Shown in pieces: positions 25,151 to 38,100 of a stretch of DNA of 64,000 bases. A program made the position numbers and the translations under genes. The notes below the pieces were generated by a model that was not told the DNA's origin, did not search any database, and saw nothing but the letters and a program-made list of their open reading frames with translations. Source of the stretch: Oehlia diaphana (Eukaryota > Glomeromycota > Glomeromycetes > Glomerales > Glomeraceae). Numbering within the stretch: the first letter of the stretch is position 1; every line of letters starts with the position of its first letter. Location: positions 1 to 64,000 of the forward strand of contig QZLH01000505.1 in NCBI GenBank assembly GCA_003833135.1. The letters are read 5' to 3'.

Positions 25151-26105
25151 AAATCTGTGGTAAAATTTATAATAAAATTAAATATTAGGTCTTTTAATAG
25201 ATAAAGATAAAATTATATATATAATAAATAAAGGTCTTAGTTTTATAAGGTAAAATTAAAAGAAGTCACCAGTTTTATAAGGTAAAATTAACTAATAATT
25301 TGTATAGGCTTCAGTATATATAAGGTAAAATTGATTAATTAGATTTTTAATCTTATAAATAAATATAATATGAAAATTTACCCCTTAATTGTAATAAATA
25401 ACACATAATAATTTAGATGTGATAGTGTTATGAAATTATAAAAGAATTAGATGTGATGGTGTAATAAAATTATAAAAAGAATTAGACGTGTGATGGTATA
25501 ATGAAATTATAAAAAGAATTAGACGTGATAGTATAATGAAATTATAAAAAGAATTAGACGTGATGGTGTAATGAAATTATAAAAAGATTTAGACATGACA
25601 GTATAATGAAATTATAAAAAGATTTAACGTGACGGTGTAATAAATTTTAGACGTAACAGTGTAACAATTTTAAATAACAAAATAAAATTATTTTAAATGT
25701 GATAGCATAATAGACAAAAATCTATATAAAGAACCTTAGAAGAAAAGGGTAGTGGTAGGATAAGGGAGGAGAAAATAAATTTTTTGTATTATTTTTATAT
25801 TAAATAACCAATTTTACTTCATTTTAGCATAGAAAATTTTTTAAAAATTTTCTAATTAATTAATAAAATTTCATATTAATAAGAATTTAATAAATGTTTA
25901 AACTATTGTAAAATACTTTATTTAATAATTAAATATTTTTTAAAGAAAATTTAGATCTTTAAGATAAAATTCAATATAATTTTAAAAGGTCATACTATGT
26001 ATAAGGTAAAATTATGAGACAGAAAGGGTTGGTAAAATTACTAGTAAATTTGAAATTTTATGAGGAGACCTCTATTAGAAGTAAGTGGGTTCTGTTTAAT
26101 CTGAA
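25115..26105. mobile_element. about 1-kb segment bounded by inverted repeats
   Basis: CTTACTTCTAATATAGGT near 25130-25150 and its near reverse complement near 26070-26092 bound a segment that contains GGTAAAATT repeated several times near both ends and a minisatellite in the middle. It could be a non-autonomous element inserted in the dead retrotransposon. Alternatively, two opposite-facing fragments of the same retrotransposon happen to face each other, since the inverted arms overlap retroelement coding sequence. Confidence 0.4.
25415..25664. repeat. minisatellite, about 35-bp unit, 7-8 copies
   Basis: Tandem units follow the pattern GAYGTGATGGTGTAATGAAA then TTATAAAAAGAATTA. Unit length is 34-37 bp with the last copies shortened. 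C/T and A/G changes dominate the differences between units. It lies in the middle of the inverted-repeat-bounded segment. Confidence 0.75.
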
Positions 26106-27735
26106 TATTTTATACTTATAAACAGTATGTTTATCTATAAAAAACTGTATATTTTATACTAATAAACATATTTTTTTCTAGTTTAAACTGCATATTTATA
26201 TTAATAAATAGTATTTTTTTTTATTAACTTACAAAAAATAATTTTTTGAGCTTTTAAAAAATGGTCCAATTTGCCAAAAATATGATTTATGACTTGCTTT
26301 AGAGATATCTGGATTTTACAAAAATACAGTATACTAATTATATATATATTCTTTATAGGGATCCTATAATTTGAATTGAAGAATTTGCTTTAATAATACT
26401 GAGTTTACTGAAATGCAAGTTGGCAAAATAATTAGAATTAATTTCTATTTTTTTTTTTTTGATTTACAGAAAAAATTATATAATTATTGTAGTATAATAT
26501 ATAATTTTATTTAAATTATTTGAATTGTATAATTATAGTAAAATCCCAAATTTAATTATAATATCTCAAATTATTTAAAGTTCTTTATGAGCTGGTTTAC
26601 AAGGAGCCTTAAAATTATTTTAGCACTTTACATAATAAATTACATATAAACTAAATAAATTATAACATTTCAAATTATTATTATGCCATCTCAAAATAAT
26701 TTAGGTAATATATATAGTATAGTGGATTCTATAAATACCATATTTTATTGAAATTAAACACCTCCATTTTGCGAAAAGTTTGGAATGGTGCTTATTTTTG
26801 ATACTATTTTTATTAGAAATATATATAACTTTTGTATAAAAAATTTTGAAAAGTTTATGGAGGTGCTTATTTTTGAGGATGTTTAATACGGTAACTTATA
26901 TAGAAAGAGGGATATTATATATTAAAAATTTCTATAAAAAATATTTTTGGCAAAATAAATTTAAAATTTTATTTTATACTTAAAATATATTTAAAAATTT
27001 TTTTTATACTTAAAATATACTAAAATAGGTAAAAATTAAATATCATTTAAGTATAATTTAAGTATATAATAATATACTTAAAATATTTTTATTTTAAATA
27101 TTCTTAAAATATACTGAAATGGGTAAAATTTAAGTGTAAATTAAATATATTTTAAGTATATATTAAATACAATTTAATTTAAATTTTGCAAAAATTTTTC
27201 AGTATATTTTAAGTATAAAATAAGAAAATTAAATATATTTTTAAGTAAAATTTTTTTTTATAGAGAATTAACTGTTTTATATGAATTCTACTTTTTAAAA
27301 TTTATTAACCGATTATTAATAATATTAAAATTTAGAGCATAGTTTAGTACATTCATATATTTAAAATAAAATTTAATTTTAATATTAAAAAAAAAATTAA
27401 TTCAATATTTTGTTATAAAAATATGATTAATCAGTAATTAAATTAGTTAAAACATTTACTTTTGTTAAAATCAAAAAGTATTAGTCTGATTATTATGATT
27501 TATAACAGAAATTACATAATTATGTTTTAATACTTCTAATATCTTTTTTTATTGAAACCAAATTTTTGATAATACTTTAAATTTGATTAATAGTAAGATT
27601 TAAAATGGCATAAACATTAAAAGCAACTTACTTAATTCTATTCATTTTTTTTTAAATAACATATCAGATATAGATTTTTTTAGCTTTTAGGATTTTCATA
27701 TATAAGATTTTTAATATGAATAAATATATATATAT
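26106..27735. other. very AT-rich stretch, no gene seen
   Basis: No coding region recognised. It includes short A/T repeats such as TTAAGTATA and AAAATATAC at 26960-27250. Confidence 0.35.
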
Positions 27736-27778
27736 GTAACAACCTATTATATATTTTATTTATAATATCCTTTTTTTA

Positions 27779-28240
27779 TTTTTTTTTTAAATAATAAATT
27801 TAGTATGTATTTTACAAACAAAATTTTTGTATGTAAAATTTAATTTAGAAAATTTTTACTTAATGTATTTAAGACAGTTTCATAAATTTTAAGATATAAG
27901 CAGTTTCTTGAAATTTTTTAAAAAATTCTTTTGTTTTAGTTACACACCTGATCTTTTGTTTTTGTTTATATATATTATACCTAATGTTCCTTATGAGTCG
28001 AGTCAAGTTGAGTTCTAAGTCAATTTTAAAGTACTATTTATATAGTAGGATATACCTTACATTCATTTTTACAATACTTTTAATTGTATTATTTATATTA
28101 TGCGAGTCTATGCGAGTAATTTCAAATTGCATATGCAGAACCCTAATTACGCCTGATTTTAAATTTTAATTGGATAAAATTGGGAGTTTTTACAAATAAG
28201 ATGCATAATAGGATATTACAATTAGATTTATCTTTTTAAT
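27779..28240. repeat. dispersed repeat, copy 1 (with about 178-bp extra segment)
   Basis: 27779-27967 and 28146-28240 match 59950-60156 and 60157-60247 closely, including AGCAGTTTCTTGAAATTTTT and TTTTAATTGGATAAAATTGG. About 178 bases at 27968-28145 are absent from the other copy, so either this copy gained an insertion or the other lost it. The family is unknown. Confidence 0.6.
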
Positions 28241-29764
28241 ATAATGCCAATAAATGAAAATTTAATGAAATTTTCTAGTAATTAAACTAATTAAGAACTA
28301 TTTATTTAGTTTAGTTTAAAATTTATTTGATAAAAAAAAAGTAAGCATTACAGAAAAATTTTTATCTTTGGTATTTTATTATTATTTCTGTTTTTTTTTT
28401 ATTATTTTTTTTTTATTCTAATTTCTTTAAATTTATTTTAGTATTTCATATAATATGTTTTATATTTTAATTATTATTAGAATTAATGTTTTTTTTTTTG
28501 TTTTTCTTTTTTATTACAACTTTTAAAAATTTTTTTATTTAGATTTTACTTTTTTTTCTTGTTTTATTTAAGAATTTTGATTTTTTTTTTAAATATTACT
28601 ATAGTGATTACTATAGTCAATCTTATTTTCTTTTTATTTTACTTTTGCAAAATCTATATTATTTTTATTTTATTATAAAGAATTTTTTTTCAGTCAACTG
28701 TCAACTGTGTTAAGTCTACTTTTGAATTTAAAGAGTTTATAATAAGATTGGACTTATCTATTTGAATAGTTTATTATATTATTAGATAGACAGTTTTGTA
28801 TTGTTTACTTTTTACTTCAATAAATTAACCTATAATCTTAGTATAAAAAAAAGCAATAATTTAGTAATTATTAATTAGTATTAGTTTAATAAAAACTAAA
28901 CTTAATATTTTGAATGGTAACTCTTATTGTAAACTTTTATAGAGAATTTTATATAAGTATATAAATGTAATTTGAATATATTTAATATATTTTTTAATAA
29001 TAAACTTGCACTTTTTATATTTTTTTATTCAATTTATTTTTTTACTTTGTAATAACCAATTTATAATTTTAAATAATAATTTTAAGGGTTTTTAACAGAC
29101 ATATAAGGGTGACAAATAGGATTTTGCCTAGTCTAAATTCTTAGAATAAATAAATAAAAATGCGGGGACAGTATATTAATAATAAATTGATTTTCAAAAT
29201 ATATAAAATTTAGTAATATAATTTGGCCATTAAATTGGTCAATTTTAAGTTTTTGATATAAGATTCTATATTTAAAAAAGAAAATATTATAGGTATTCTA
29301 AAGTAAAAATAAAAAAAAGAAAGCAGTTATTTCCTTAGTAAAGTAAATTGATCTACATGGTCTACGTCTTTTACTGCCTTCTAACAATATAAATAATCAT
29401 ATGTATATTTTCATTCTTTAATTAAATTAATTTATAAAAATACCCGTTTAGCCATTTTAAGAAAGCTTTTTTTGAACTTTGTTATATTAAAATATATAAA
29501 TTGAAAACAATTTTTGTTTATCATTTCCATAAACTTGCCGTTTCATTTTTTTTTTGACGAACTCGTTATGTCATAATTATGTACAACGCAAACGCTCATG
29601 CGTAAGCAAGCTGTTTCACGAAGTGTCTACCCTCCCAGGGTTTAAAACTGGGATACCCGTTTCGGGGGAGTTATGTATATATTTTAATAAACTTTTACTG
29701 TTTTCTCGAATTTGGCTTTTGCTAATAAAACCGAATATTCACATCTTTCGAATACGAACTTAAA
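28241..29764. other. AT-rich intergenic with promoter of the LIM gene at its end
   Basis: Long T-rich runs at 28380-28600 and no recognised gene. The last 200 bases before 29765 are less AT-rich and are the likely promoter and leader of the LIM-domain gene. Confidence 0.35.
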
Positions 29765-31891
29765 ATGGATGTTCAACAAGATACGCGAATTAGTCAATTA
29801 CTACCTTCAGTAAAATGTTCAGATTGTGGTGAAATGGTAGAGTTCCGAAGGTTAGGTGAACACATTTGCCAGGCTGCTCCTGCTGTTCCCGCCTTACCTA
29901 GTGCTTATAGAAAACCTACTATTAAAAATCAAACTCCTTCCTCAAGACAAGGTATTTTTTAAGCTTGACTAAAGTAGTTATATTTCAAATAAAGCATTAA
30001 CTTACCTTTATTTGTTATGCAGTTGATAATATACTTAGACCGAACCTTAATCCATTATCAGTGTCTGGTATGATCAATCAATTCAACTTTTTTTTCGTTA
30101 ATTGAAATTGTGTATTTAATTCATTGCCAAATTAATTGCTTAGATAATAGCTATGATGTTGGTCGTTCACCATATGATACTTCTCCCTCACCTACAGATT
30201 CCGGTTATTCTGGGTATTCAGGCAGCAAGTACACATCTCCACCTTCGTCTACATCGAGCCCTAAGGGACCCACAAATTTCCTACAAAAATATGAACAAAT
30301 GACCGGTAAACAAATCAATTCATCATCACAATCTCCTAGAAGCTCTCCAACATCACCTATTGACAATAACCAAGAATATTATAATAATGGATATCCTACT
30401 ATCCCTAAGCGATTTGATAGACCACAGGACAATTTTAATAATATTAATGGTAATGACTATCCATATGGACAGGGCTATCCGTCAGATCGTGGTATACTTG
30501 ATCCAAGAAAATTTCCTAATAATGATAGATACATTCAACAACAGCCTTTTGATGAAAATAATAACCGTTATAATATGGATGATCCTTATCGAACGGGTAA
30601 ACCTAGAGTTCCTAATGATCCATATGTTCAAAGACCAGATGATCGTTATATGCGAAATCAAAATCCTAATGACCGTTATAACGATTATATGCGTGGTCCA
30701 CCACCGCCATCATCTAATCAACCATATTTGCGAGATTTTGATCCTTCTCGTAAACCTACTTATGACCGACAGAATGGACAATCACCATATAATTATGATA
30801 GCTCTAGACAATCACCTCGTAATATTTCGCAAGAAAAGGTTGGTCCACAACCACCTTTTTCAAAACCTTACATGCCACAATCATCACAAGGTAGAAATAA
30901 GGCCGTAATAATATTTCTTCGGTTAATAATGAAACATTTATTTATTTTTCTTTATAAAATTTACAGGAAGGTATGATCAAGGAAGTAGAAGTAATACGTC
31001 TGATTCTTATGAAGGAAATAAGGTTGATGATTTGATGAACGATTTGATGAGAGAGATGGATAGTATGCAAATTCCACCAAATTCACTCGAACATGATGAG
31101 CCTAGAAGTAAAAATGGCCGTGATATTTGTGCTTATTGGTATGTATATATGGTACTTTTTTTAATAGGTTATTCAAAAATAACTAAAGCTTTTTATATCA
31201 AATGGTATAATTTTGTAAAGTAAAACTGAGATAGTATCTCAAGCTACTACGATGTGGGCGCTTGGTAAGACATGGCATTCAAATCATCTACTTTGTGCTC
31301 ATTGTCGTAAACCAATAGATCCAAATGTGGGACATGTAGAAAGAGAAGGCAATGTATATTGTCCAAATGATTTCACGGACTTATTTTTACCAAAATGTAG
31401 AAGATGTAATTTACCTGTAGAAAAAGAAGCCGTTAGTGCTAGTGATGGCAAACTTGAGGGAAAATGGCATGTAAAATGCTTCGGTTGCCATACTTGTTAC
31501 AAATCTTTCCCAGACAAATCATTCTATGTCTTCGAGAATGCACCATATTGTAGACGTCACTATCACAAATTAAATAATTCCCTCTGTAAAACTTGTGATG
31601 AACCTATTGAAGGTCCTTGTGTACAAACAGTCGAAGGTTGGAGATATCATCCAAGTTGTTTTGTTTGTCTCGTAAGTATAAATATGGTATTCAAAAATGG
31701 TTTATCTCATTATAACATTAATATTTATTTATTTTATATATAATCCAATGTTATAGGAATGTCAAACACCTCTTACAAATATTTATTATAGTTTTGATAA
31801 CAAACAATATTGTGAAACACATATTATGGAAATTAAACGAATCCGTAAAATTAGACCAGAAAGGCGTCAAACAATGTTTCGGAACATTTAA
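29765..31891 (+). CDS. paxillin-like protein with three LIM domains
   Basis: Six exons (29765-29951, 30023-30067, 30144-30890, 30967-31138, 31221-31671, 31757-31891) give 578 aa. A short Cys/His motif (CSDCGEMVEF...HIC) lies at about residues 19-37. Residues 65-370 are low-complexity, rich in Pro, Ser, Asn, Tyr and Asp. Three LIM zinc-binding domains fill the C-terminus. LIM1 starts CAYCKTE near 381, LIM2 starts CRRCNLPV and LIM3 starts CKTCDEPIE; each has the second zinc half with HxxC-type ligands. An unstructured N-terminus with three C-terminal LIM domains matches fission yeast Pxl1 (paxillin-like), which acts at the contractile ring and in Rho signalling at sites of growth. The role here is inferred. 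All splice junctions are GT-AG and restore the zinc ligands. Confidence 0.88.
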
Positions 31892-32419
31892 ATCAATTCT
31901 TACCATTTGTTACTTGTTTGTTAAGCAAAGCGAAGTTATTAAATCATACTTCGTTGAAGACTATGATTTATATGAGAATTGGCTTGTTAACTTTTTACCT
32001 TGCAATCCATTATTATTAAACATTTTTAGAAGAAAAAAATTTTTTTTAATCTAGATAAATATATTTAATCACTTCATAATTATTAATTACTGTAATTTCT
32101 AATATCCATTTTTCTCACTTCTTCATTGTGGTATATTTTGTAATCTTCAATATACAGCTAAAAAAAAAAATTCATTATCAATAAAACTGTCATGTTTTTG
32201 TATATATTTGATAAGTAGTATGTGCCGGCTATACTAATTTTCGCCCCTACTTCCATAATTCTGGCTAGTGAACCATCAAATATCTGGAATTGTTTGATTT
32301 GTAATCATTTGATAAACAATATTTTTTCTATAAATGAGCAGTTTTCCAAGATTATATGGTATGTACGGTATATTTTTCCAAATTGGGAGGTCGTCTAAAG
32401 CGAATTTACCCCAGTAACG
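31892..32419. other. intergenic, no gene seen
   Basis: The 3' region of the LIM gene and spacer. Nothing else recognised. Confidence 0.3.
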
Positions 32420-32559
32420 CCACAAAAAATTTCCACCCCACGTGATTTTTAGCCGGCATTATATGTCTCGGCTGGCATTAAGAAATTAAGCATGTGACAA
32501 ATAACGAGTGACAAAGGTGACAAATTTTCAAGGTCACGTGGGATGGAAAAATTTTGTGG
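32420..32559. mobile_element. 140-bp MITE carrying CACGTG in both terminal repeats
   Basis: The left arm 32420-32445 and the reverse complement of the right arm 32534-32559 agree at 23 of 26 positions (core CCACCCCACGTGA / CCATCCCACGTGA). Each arm ends in a CACGTG hexamer (32439-32444 and 32535-32540). There is no coding capacity. It lies about 500-640 bases upstream of the adenosine kinase start. Confidence 0.6.
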
Positions 32560-32675
32560 AAGATCTAACTATCTAACTCTAAAGCGAGGGCACATCACGT
32601 GATTCGGTATAATTTTGATTAGATTAATTTTTTATAATCAAAAGATTAATGTAAACTTAAAATCATAAAATAAGC

Positions 32676-32885
32676 GTATTTTAATCTGCTTTGCAAGTTC
32701 ACTTAAGGAAAAAAAGTGGATTTTGAATATTGTTTTTGACTTTACATATGAATGAACGAAACATTGCCGATCATGTCCAAAAATGGATAACGAAAATGAA
32801 AAAAAGTCAAATAAATCAAAAACAGGATTCAAAACCCTACTCTGCGCTCCAAGTAAACTTGCAGAGCAGGCAAAAATACATTTAG
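32676..32885. repeat. imperfect inverted repeat, arms about 75 bp
   Basis: The left arm 32676-32750 and the right arm about 32805-32885 are diverged reverse complements that share TGCAAGTT, TTTTGAAT and GTTTTTGA blocks. Translated outward on opposite strands, both give related peptides (KSKT.FK, then S.LA.Q.KI.L), so the arms may be copies of one former coding segment. Confidence 0.5.
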
Positions 32886-32953
32886 CATATGTGTTTAGAA
32901 TGGTTGTATATATGGTAAAAAGAATTATTTATGAAAAACAATTTTTTCGAAGT

Positions 32954-32986
32954 CACGTGATTTACCGCTTTAGACGTATAAAAATA
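32954..32986 (+). promoter_or_regulatory. CACGTG box and TATA-like string before adenosine kinase
   Basis: CACGTG at 32954-32959 and TATAAAAATA at 32977-32986 lie 74-106 bases before the start codon at 33060. A further CACGTG is at 32596-32601, and two more are in the MITE upstream. CACGTG is the general binding site of bHLH factors such as Cbf1/Pho4. Promoter function is inferred from position. The leader ends in a T run and an A run immediately before ATG. Confidence 0.45.
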
Positions 32987-33029
32987 AAAGATCTCGGGAC
33001 ATAGTTGCTGCTTAGCTCTTAAAATTAAA

Positions 33030-33059
<30 letters not shown>

Positions 33060-33060
<1 letters not shown>

Positions 33061-34547
33061 TGTCGGAACAAAATTTTAAACTTCTTTGTATGGGTAATCC
33101 TTTATTGGATATCCAAGTTCAGGGCGACGATTCTTTACTTAAAAAGTGGGTTTATATTGATTTATAGGACTAACATTGAAGGGAAAAAATTAAACGAGTT
33201 TTTGATTTAGATATGGACTTGATCCTAATGGAGCTATTCTTGCCGAGGAAAAGCATAAACCATTGTAATTGTATACATTAGTTACTAATTTGATTATTTT
33301 GATTAAAAGTTTTTCACAAAAAATTAAAATATAACTTATATAATAATAAAGGTATGAAGAACTACTTAAATATAAACCTGTTTACGTAGCAGGAGGTGCA
33401 GCTCAAAATTCTGCTCGTGGTGCTCAGGTATTGAATTTAATTATTCAAATCTAAAATTATTTAATAATAAATATTATGTTTTATTTATTTTTGTTTCTTT
33501 TTTTTTTATAGTATTTATTGCCACCTAAAACTACGACCTATTTCGGATGTGTTGGAGATGATCAATTTGCTGAAGAAATGAGAAACGCAGCTACTAATGA
33601 AGGCTTAACAGTTGATTATTTAGTCAATAAAGATTATCCAACGGGAACTTGCGGTGTCATTATTACTGGTCATAACAGGTAACTAATTAACTCATATAAT
33701 ATATATTTTAAATTAATATTTAAAGATATTATACTTTATTATAGATCTTTGATAGCAAATTTATCAGCCGCAGAACATTATAATGAATCAGATCATTTAA
33801 ATTTACCGCAAAAATGGAAAATTGTAGAAAACGCCGAGTGTTATTATATTTCAGGATTTTTTCTAGCTGTATCACCTAGTTCTATCTTAAAAATTGCTAA
33901 CCACGCAGCTGAAAATAATAAAGCAAGTATCTAACAGATCGCAATTTCCTTTCTTTTAACAAAAATTACTAAGCAATAAAATTCAATGATATAGACACTT
34001 ATTATGAATATATCAGCAACATATATATGTCAAGCTTTTAAAAAGCCCATGAGTGAAGTAGCTCCTTATTGGGATATAATTATTGGTAATGAAACCGAAG
34101 CTGAAGCATTTGCTACCTCAGAAGGCTGGGAGGTAAATATATCATATTTACTATTAAACTTATATCTTTACTGTTATAATTTTATATCTAACTTTTTTGT
34201 AACAGACTAAAGATCTAAAAGAAATTGCTATTAAAATGGCACAATTACCAAAAGTCAATACAAAACGTCAACGTGTCGCAATTATTACTCATGGGGCAAA
34301 ATCAACTATCGTAGGATATCAAGATGGCACAATAAAGGAGTATCCAATTATTCCAATAGAAGATAAAGAAATAGAAGATACTAATGGAGCAGGTGATGCT
34401 TTTGTTGGTGGATTCTTAAGTCAATACGTTCAAGGCAAATCCATCGACGAATGTATCAATGCAGGCCATTGGCTAGCTAATATTAATATTAAACTTGTTG
34501 GTCCAGCTTTTCCTAAAGAAAAAATTCCCTATCCTGGGTTAGTTTAA
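33060..34547 (+). CDS. ADK: adenosine kinase
   Basis: Seven exons (33060-33145, 33211-33264, 33352-33427, 33512-33678, 33745-33922, 33995-34132, 34206-34547) give 346 aa, the usual length. It phosphorylates adenosine to AMP in purine salvage and in the methyl cycle. Visible PfkB-family motifs are MGNPLLDI at the start, VAGGAAQNSARGAQ, YFGCVGDD, GNETEAEAFA, TKRQRVAIITHG and the catalytic signature DTNGAGDAFVGGF, with the catalytic base Asp near residue 297. The fifth intron (33923-33994) has a GCAAGT donor and a normal ATAG acceptor. Using it restores the expected ENNKTLIMNIS junction, where a canonical GT would not. The gene converges on raptor. Confidence 0.95.
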
Positions 34548-35103
34548 ATATGCACATATAAACTGTATATTTAGGTTTTTATTTAAAAAGAAGGCAATAA
34601 ATAATAAATTCATATTTGTGAAAGAAAATTAATGTCCATCAATTTTTATTTAAGACGGAATATCGAAGCTTACAAATTTGTAAAATAATATAATGAAAGA
34701 CATATTCTAAATACTATATAGTACTAATATAATTATATATTATTATGTGTATATATATATTTAAAAATGCAAAGAAATTTACAATTGAAATAAATAAATA
34801 CCAGCTACTAAATTTTGGTTAAATTGTATAATTCTCCACTCGAAACCAATAAATGAGTATTAACTAAATAAAAGAATTTATGTAATTATTAGCAAATCCA
34901 ATAAATAATAATAAATATTATATATACCTTTGTAGAAAAAAAAAAATTTACAAATAATCAAAAATAAATATTAAAAATTCAAATGTTCTCTTCTAATAAA
35001 TAGTGTAAACGCGAATAGTAACGAATACAATAATAATAAAGAAATAAAAAATAAACTATAATTTAGTGATTGATATCAATTAATAATAATAATAATAAAT
35101 AAA
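34548..35103. other. spacer between convergent ADK and raptor genes
   Basis: AT-rich 3' regions of the two genes, including an AATA repeat at about 35083-35099. No gene seen. Confidence 0.3.
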
Positions 35104-38100
35104 CTAATTATTAGCGACTCCGTATAGCGATAAATAATTGTCAGTAGCACCGATTGCCATGACCATATGATGACCTGCAAGAGCTAACGAAGTAACTTGA
35201 GCACCCCATCCAAGGAATCCAGTGTTATATCGAGTAACTGATAGATTTGCTCCAGTATTTGTGTTCCAAACCTTTATAAGTTGGTTGGAATAAACACTAA
35301 AAATTTTTGATGAATTAATAAAATATTTAAACTATTATTATATATTATATATCAAAAGAAACAAAAAACCACATTAAATTAATATTACCTAGCAACAACA
35401 TTTGCATGATGATGAACATCCAATGCATTCATTTCGGAAGTATTGGAATCAAATATAGTGAGTTTTGAATGGCTTACTCGAATATCCCATAATTTAATTT
35501 CGCCTGACTTGCTTCCTGAAACTAATTCACGTCCTGCCCCACTTTGCCATACAACTTTAGTTATAGTATTTTTATGCTCTTTGCTAGTCAATATCATGGC
35601 GTCTCTAGGTTGAATACGCTTATCATATACACGAATTGCTCCATCTGCAAAACCAGCAACAAAAATATCTCCCCCATCACTTGTAAGACTAGTAATTGGA
35701 CTACCAGTTCTAGTAGGAATAAGCTAACAAAAAGTATCTTATGTCAATATTTTAATAATATAAAATTATAATTCAAATTATTCACTCACATTTATCGTAA
35801 TTTCACGTGGTGCATCCCAAACTCGAACCATATTATGGTCACCTCCAACTAACAAAACCCCACGATCTTGTTGCCACTCAGCAACAAGTCCACTTCTTTG
35901 GTTGTTAGCCATAATTTCTGGCATAGCACGCCATGATGTTACTAATTCTGTAGATGACGGTAAACTATAATTTCGATATATACGTACTACACCATCGCCT
36001 ATTATAGCAAAGAAAAAAAAGATAGGTTTAATACTTTGCAGAAAATAAATGCCAAAAATTAAAAAAAAAATAAAGAAATTAAAAATTTTGTACTTGATCC
36101 AGTCAATAACATTGAAATTTCGTCTTCGTTGATAAATTTTAACGTCGTTATTTTGCTCCCAAGCGGATTTCCATTAGAAAAGGAATGTGTATTGTAATGT
36201 TTTCTCCAATTCCAAACACTATCACAACAAAGATTATTCAATTTTGTTTAGTATAATATTTAATTACATATCAAAATACAATATATATTAAATACTTTAA
36301 ATACTTCACCTAATCATATCTTTGTCGTTAGCAACAATTAAATGCGGTTCGAATTGGTGAAATAATAATCTTGTAGGTTCAGAATCATTATTAAAAAATG
36401 CAATTTGCTTATTCCATCGACTTGAACCTTGTAACGATGGAAAAATATGTTAGCGCAATCTTAAATAAACAATTAATTAAATTTTATACTATCTATATGT
36501 ACAAACCAGCTACTTCTTTTAATGGTCGAGTCGATTCGATTATACTTTCATTTCTCCTTCGACGCCATGATCTTTCATTATCATCGATGCTACCCTGTTG
36601 TTCAGATTCAGCGGGCTTTAAAAAAAAAAATAATAAATTAAATTTTAGTCAAATTAAGGGAAAAAATTATTGTTTTTTATATGATAATATATTTACTCTC
36701 ATTTGAGGCTCTCGAAAGTACTCGCAACTCCAATCAAAAAATTTTGATTTGAGAGGTAACACACCATCTGCTGGGGGAGGTCTATTTAAAAACTGCCGAA
36801 AAGTTTCAGACTCCTGTGAACTTTGTTCTTGTAAAACTTGCCGTATAGTCAATGCAACATTTTCGGCATGATGTGACTCTAGCAACTGATCATGAATATA
36901 ATCAATAACCGTTGATGCAAGCTGAGAAACTTCAACATCAGGGTCAGCTGATAAATTCAATAGTGCTTTCCAAATACACGTGTATACGGAACTTGATCGA
37001 ACTGCTGGTTGTCGTGCCGTCGAGTTTCTCCTCCGAATTTCCTGTAATTCCTCATAAGCGGCACGTGTAAACTGTTCAGCATATGCATTTACTATGTGAG
37101 AAAGAGCGATCACTAATTCTCGACGGACTATAGGGGAAGCATCATTAATGGCATCAAGAGCACTAATTGCTATATTCTGCTCAATATTAACGATTTGTTC
37201 AGTGCGATTCAAATCACCAATAAAAGTTCCTAAAGCATAAAGTGCTGCAGCACGAACTTCAGGAACTGGATCCAATAAAAGATTAAAAAGTTTTATATGG
37301 GCTTGATTTTCAATACCCTCGCTCTTTGCATCTACATAATTAGTCCAATATTGACCGATACACAAACAGGCCCATTGTCGTAAAAGTGCGTCAACGTCAC
37401 TAATACGAGCTAAACATGCATGTAAAACATTAGCTTTTTTACATGCGACTTGTCCTTGATTAAAATTTGTACAAAATATTGCTAAAATAAAAGAACACAT
37501 TGCACGATGTTCAGATTCATTTTGAATATTTAACATACTACTAGGAGACAAGATATTCACAAAATAAGTGTAACCATTGTCCTTTAATAAATCTTGTTGA
37601 CAAGACCTATCAACAGCCAAAATTCTAGTCCAAATAAACACCAAAGGAGGCTTTAAATCTGCAGCAGGACTTTGTAGTAATTTTAACACGTATGGGAAGA
37701 TACCTATTGACAATGCCAAACTAACAGCACGAGGTCCTAAATCCAAATATTTACTTAATAAACCTAATGCTCGAGATCTATGTACTTGACTAAGAAGTAC
37801 TTGTAACACTATTGGTAATTGTTCAGGTGGTTTTAGTGAAACCGAACCTCTTGATAACCAAACCTGGAATGCTGTTAATTGTTCATCAAAGAAACTAGAG
37901 TGTTTATACTCAACCTCCGGACCTCCATCATCAGCATTTAAAAGTGCTGGTAATTGTGCTAAACACATGTCAACAGCAAGATCCCATGAGTCCCACATAG
38001 GATGATCGTAAGTGGGCGGTAATTGAGGATGAGACATGGGATTACATTGATAACGTCGCATGATCCTTTCCGCCAGCAGAAAATTTCTAAACAACGCAGC

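Noticed and set aside
25415..25664. Possible CRISPR-like array
   Set aside because: The units are contiguous tandem repeats without unique spacers, in a eukaryotic contig; it is a minisatellite.
30360..30908. Second long plus-strand frame within the LIM gene
   Set aside because: A shifted-frame shadow of the Asn/Asp/Pro-rich exon. Only the other frame joins the LIM domains in phase.
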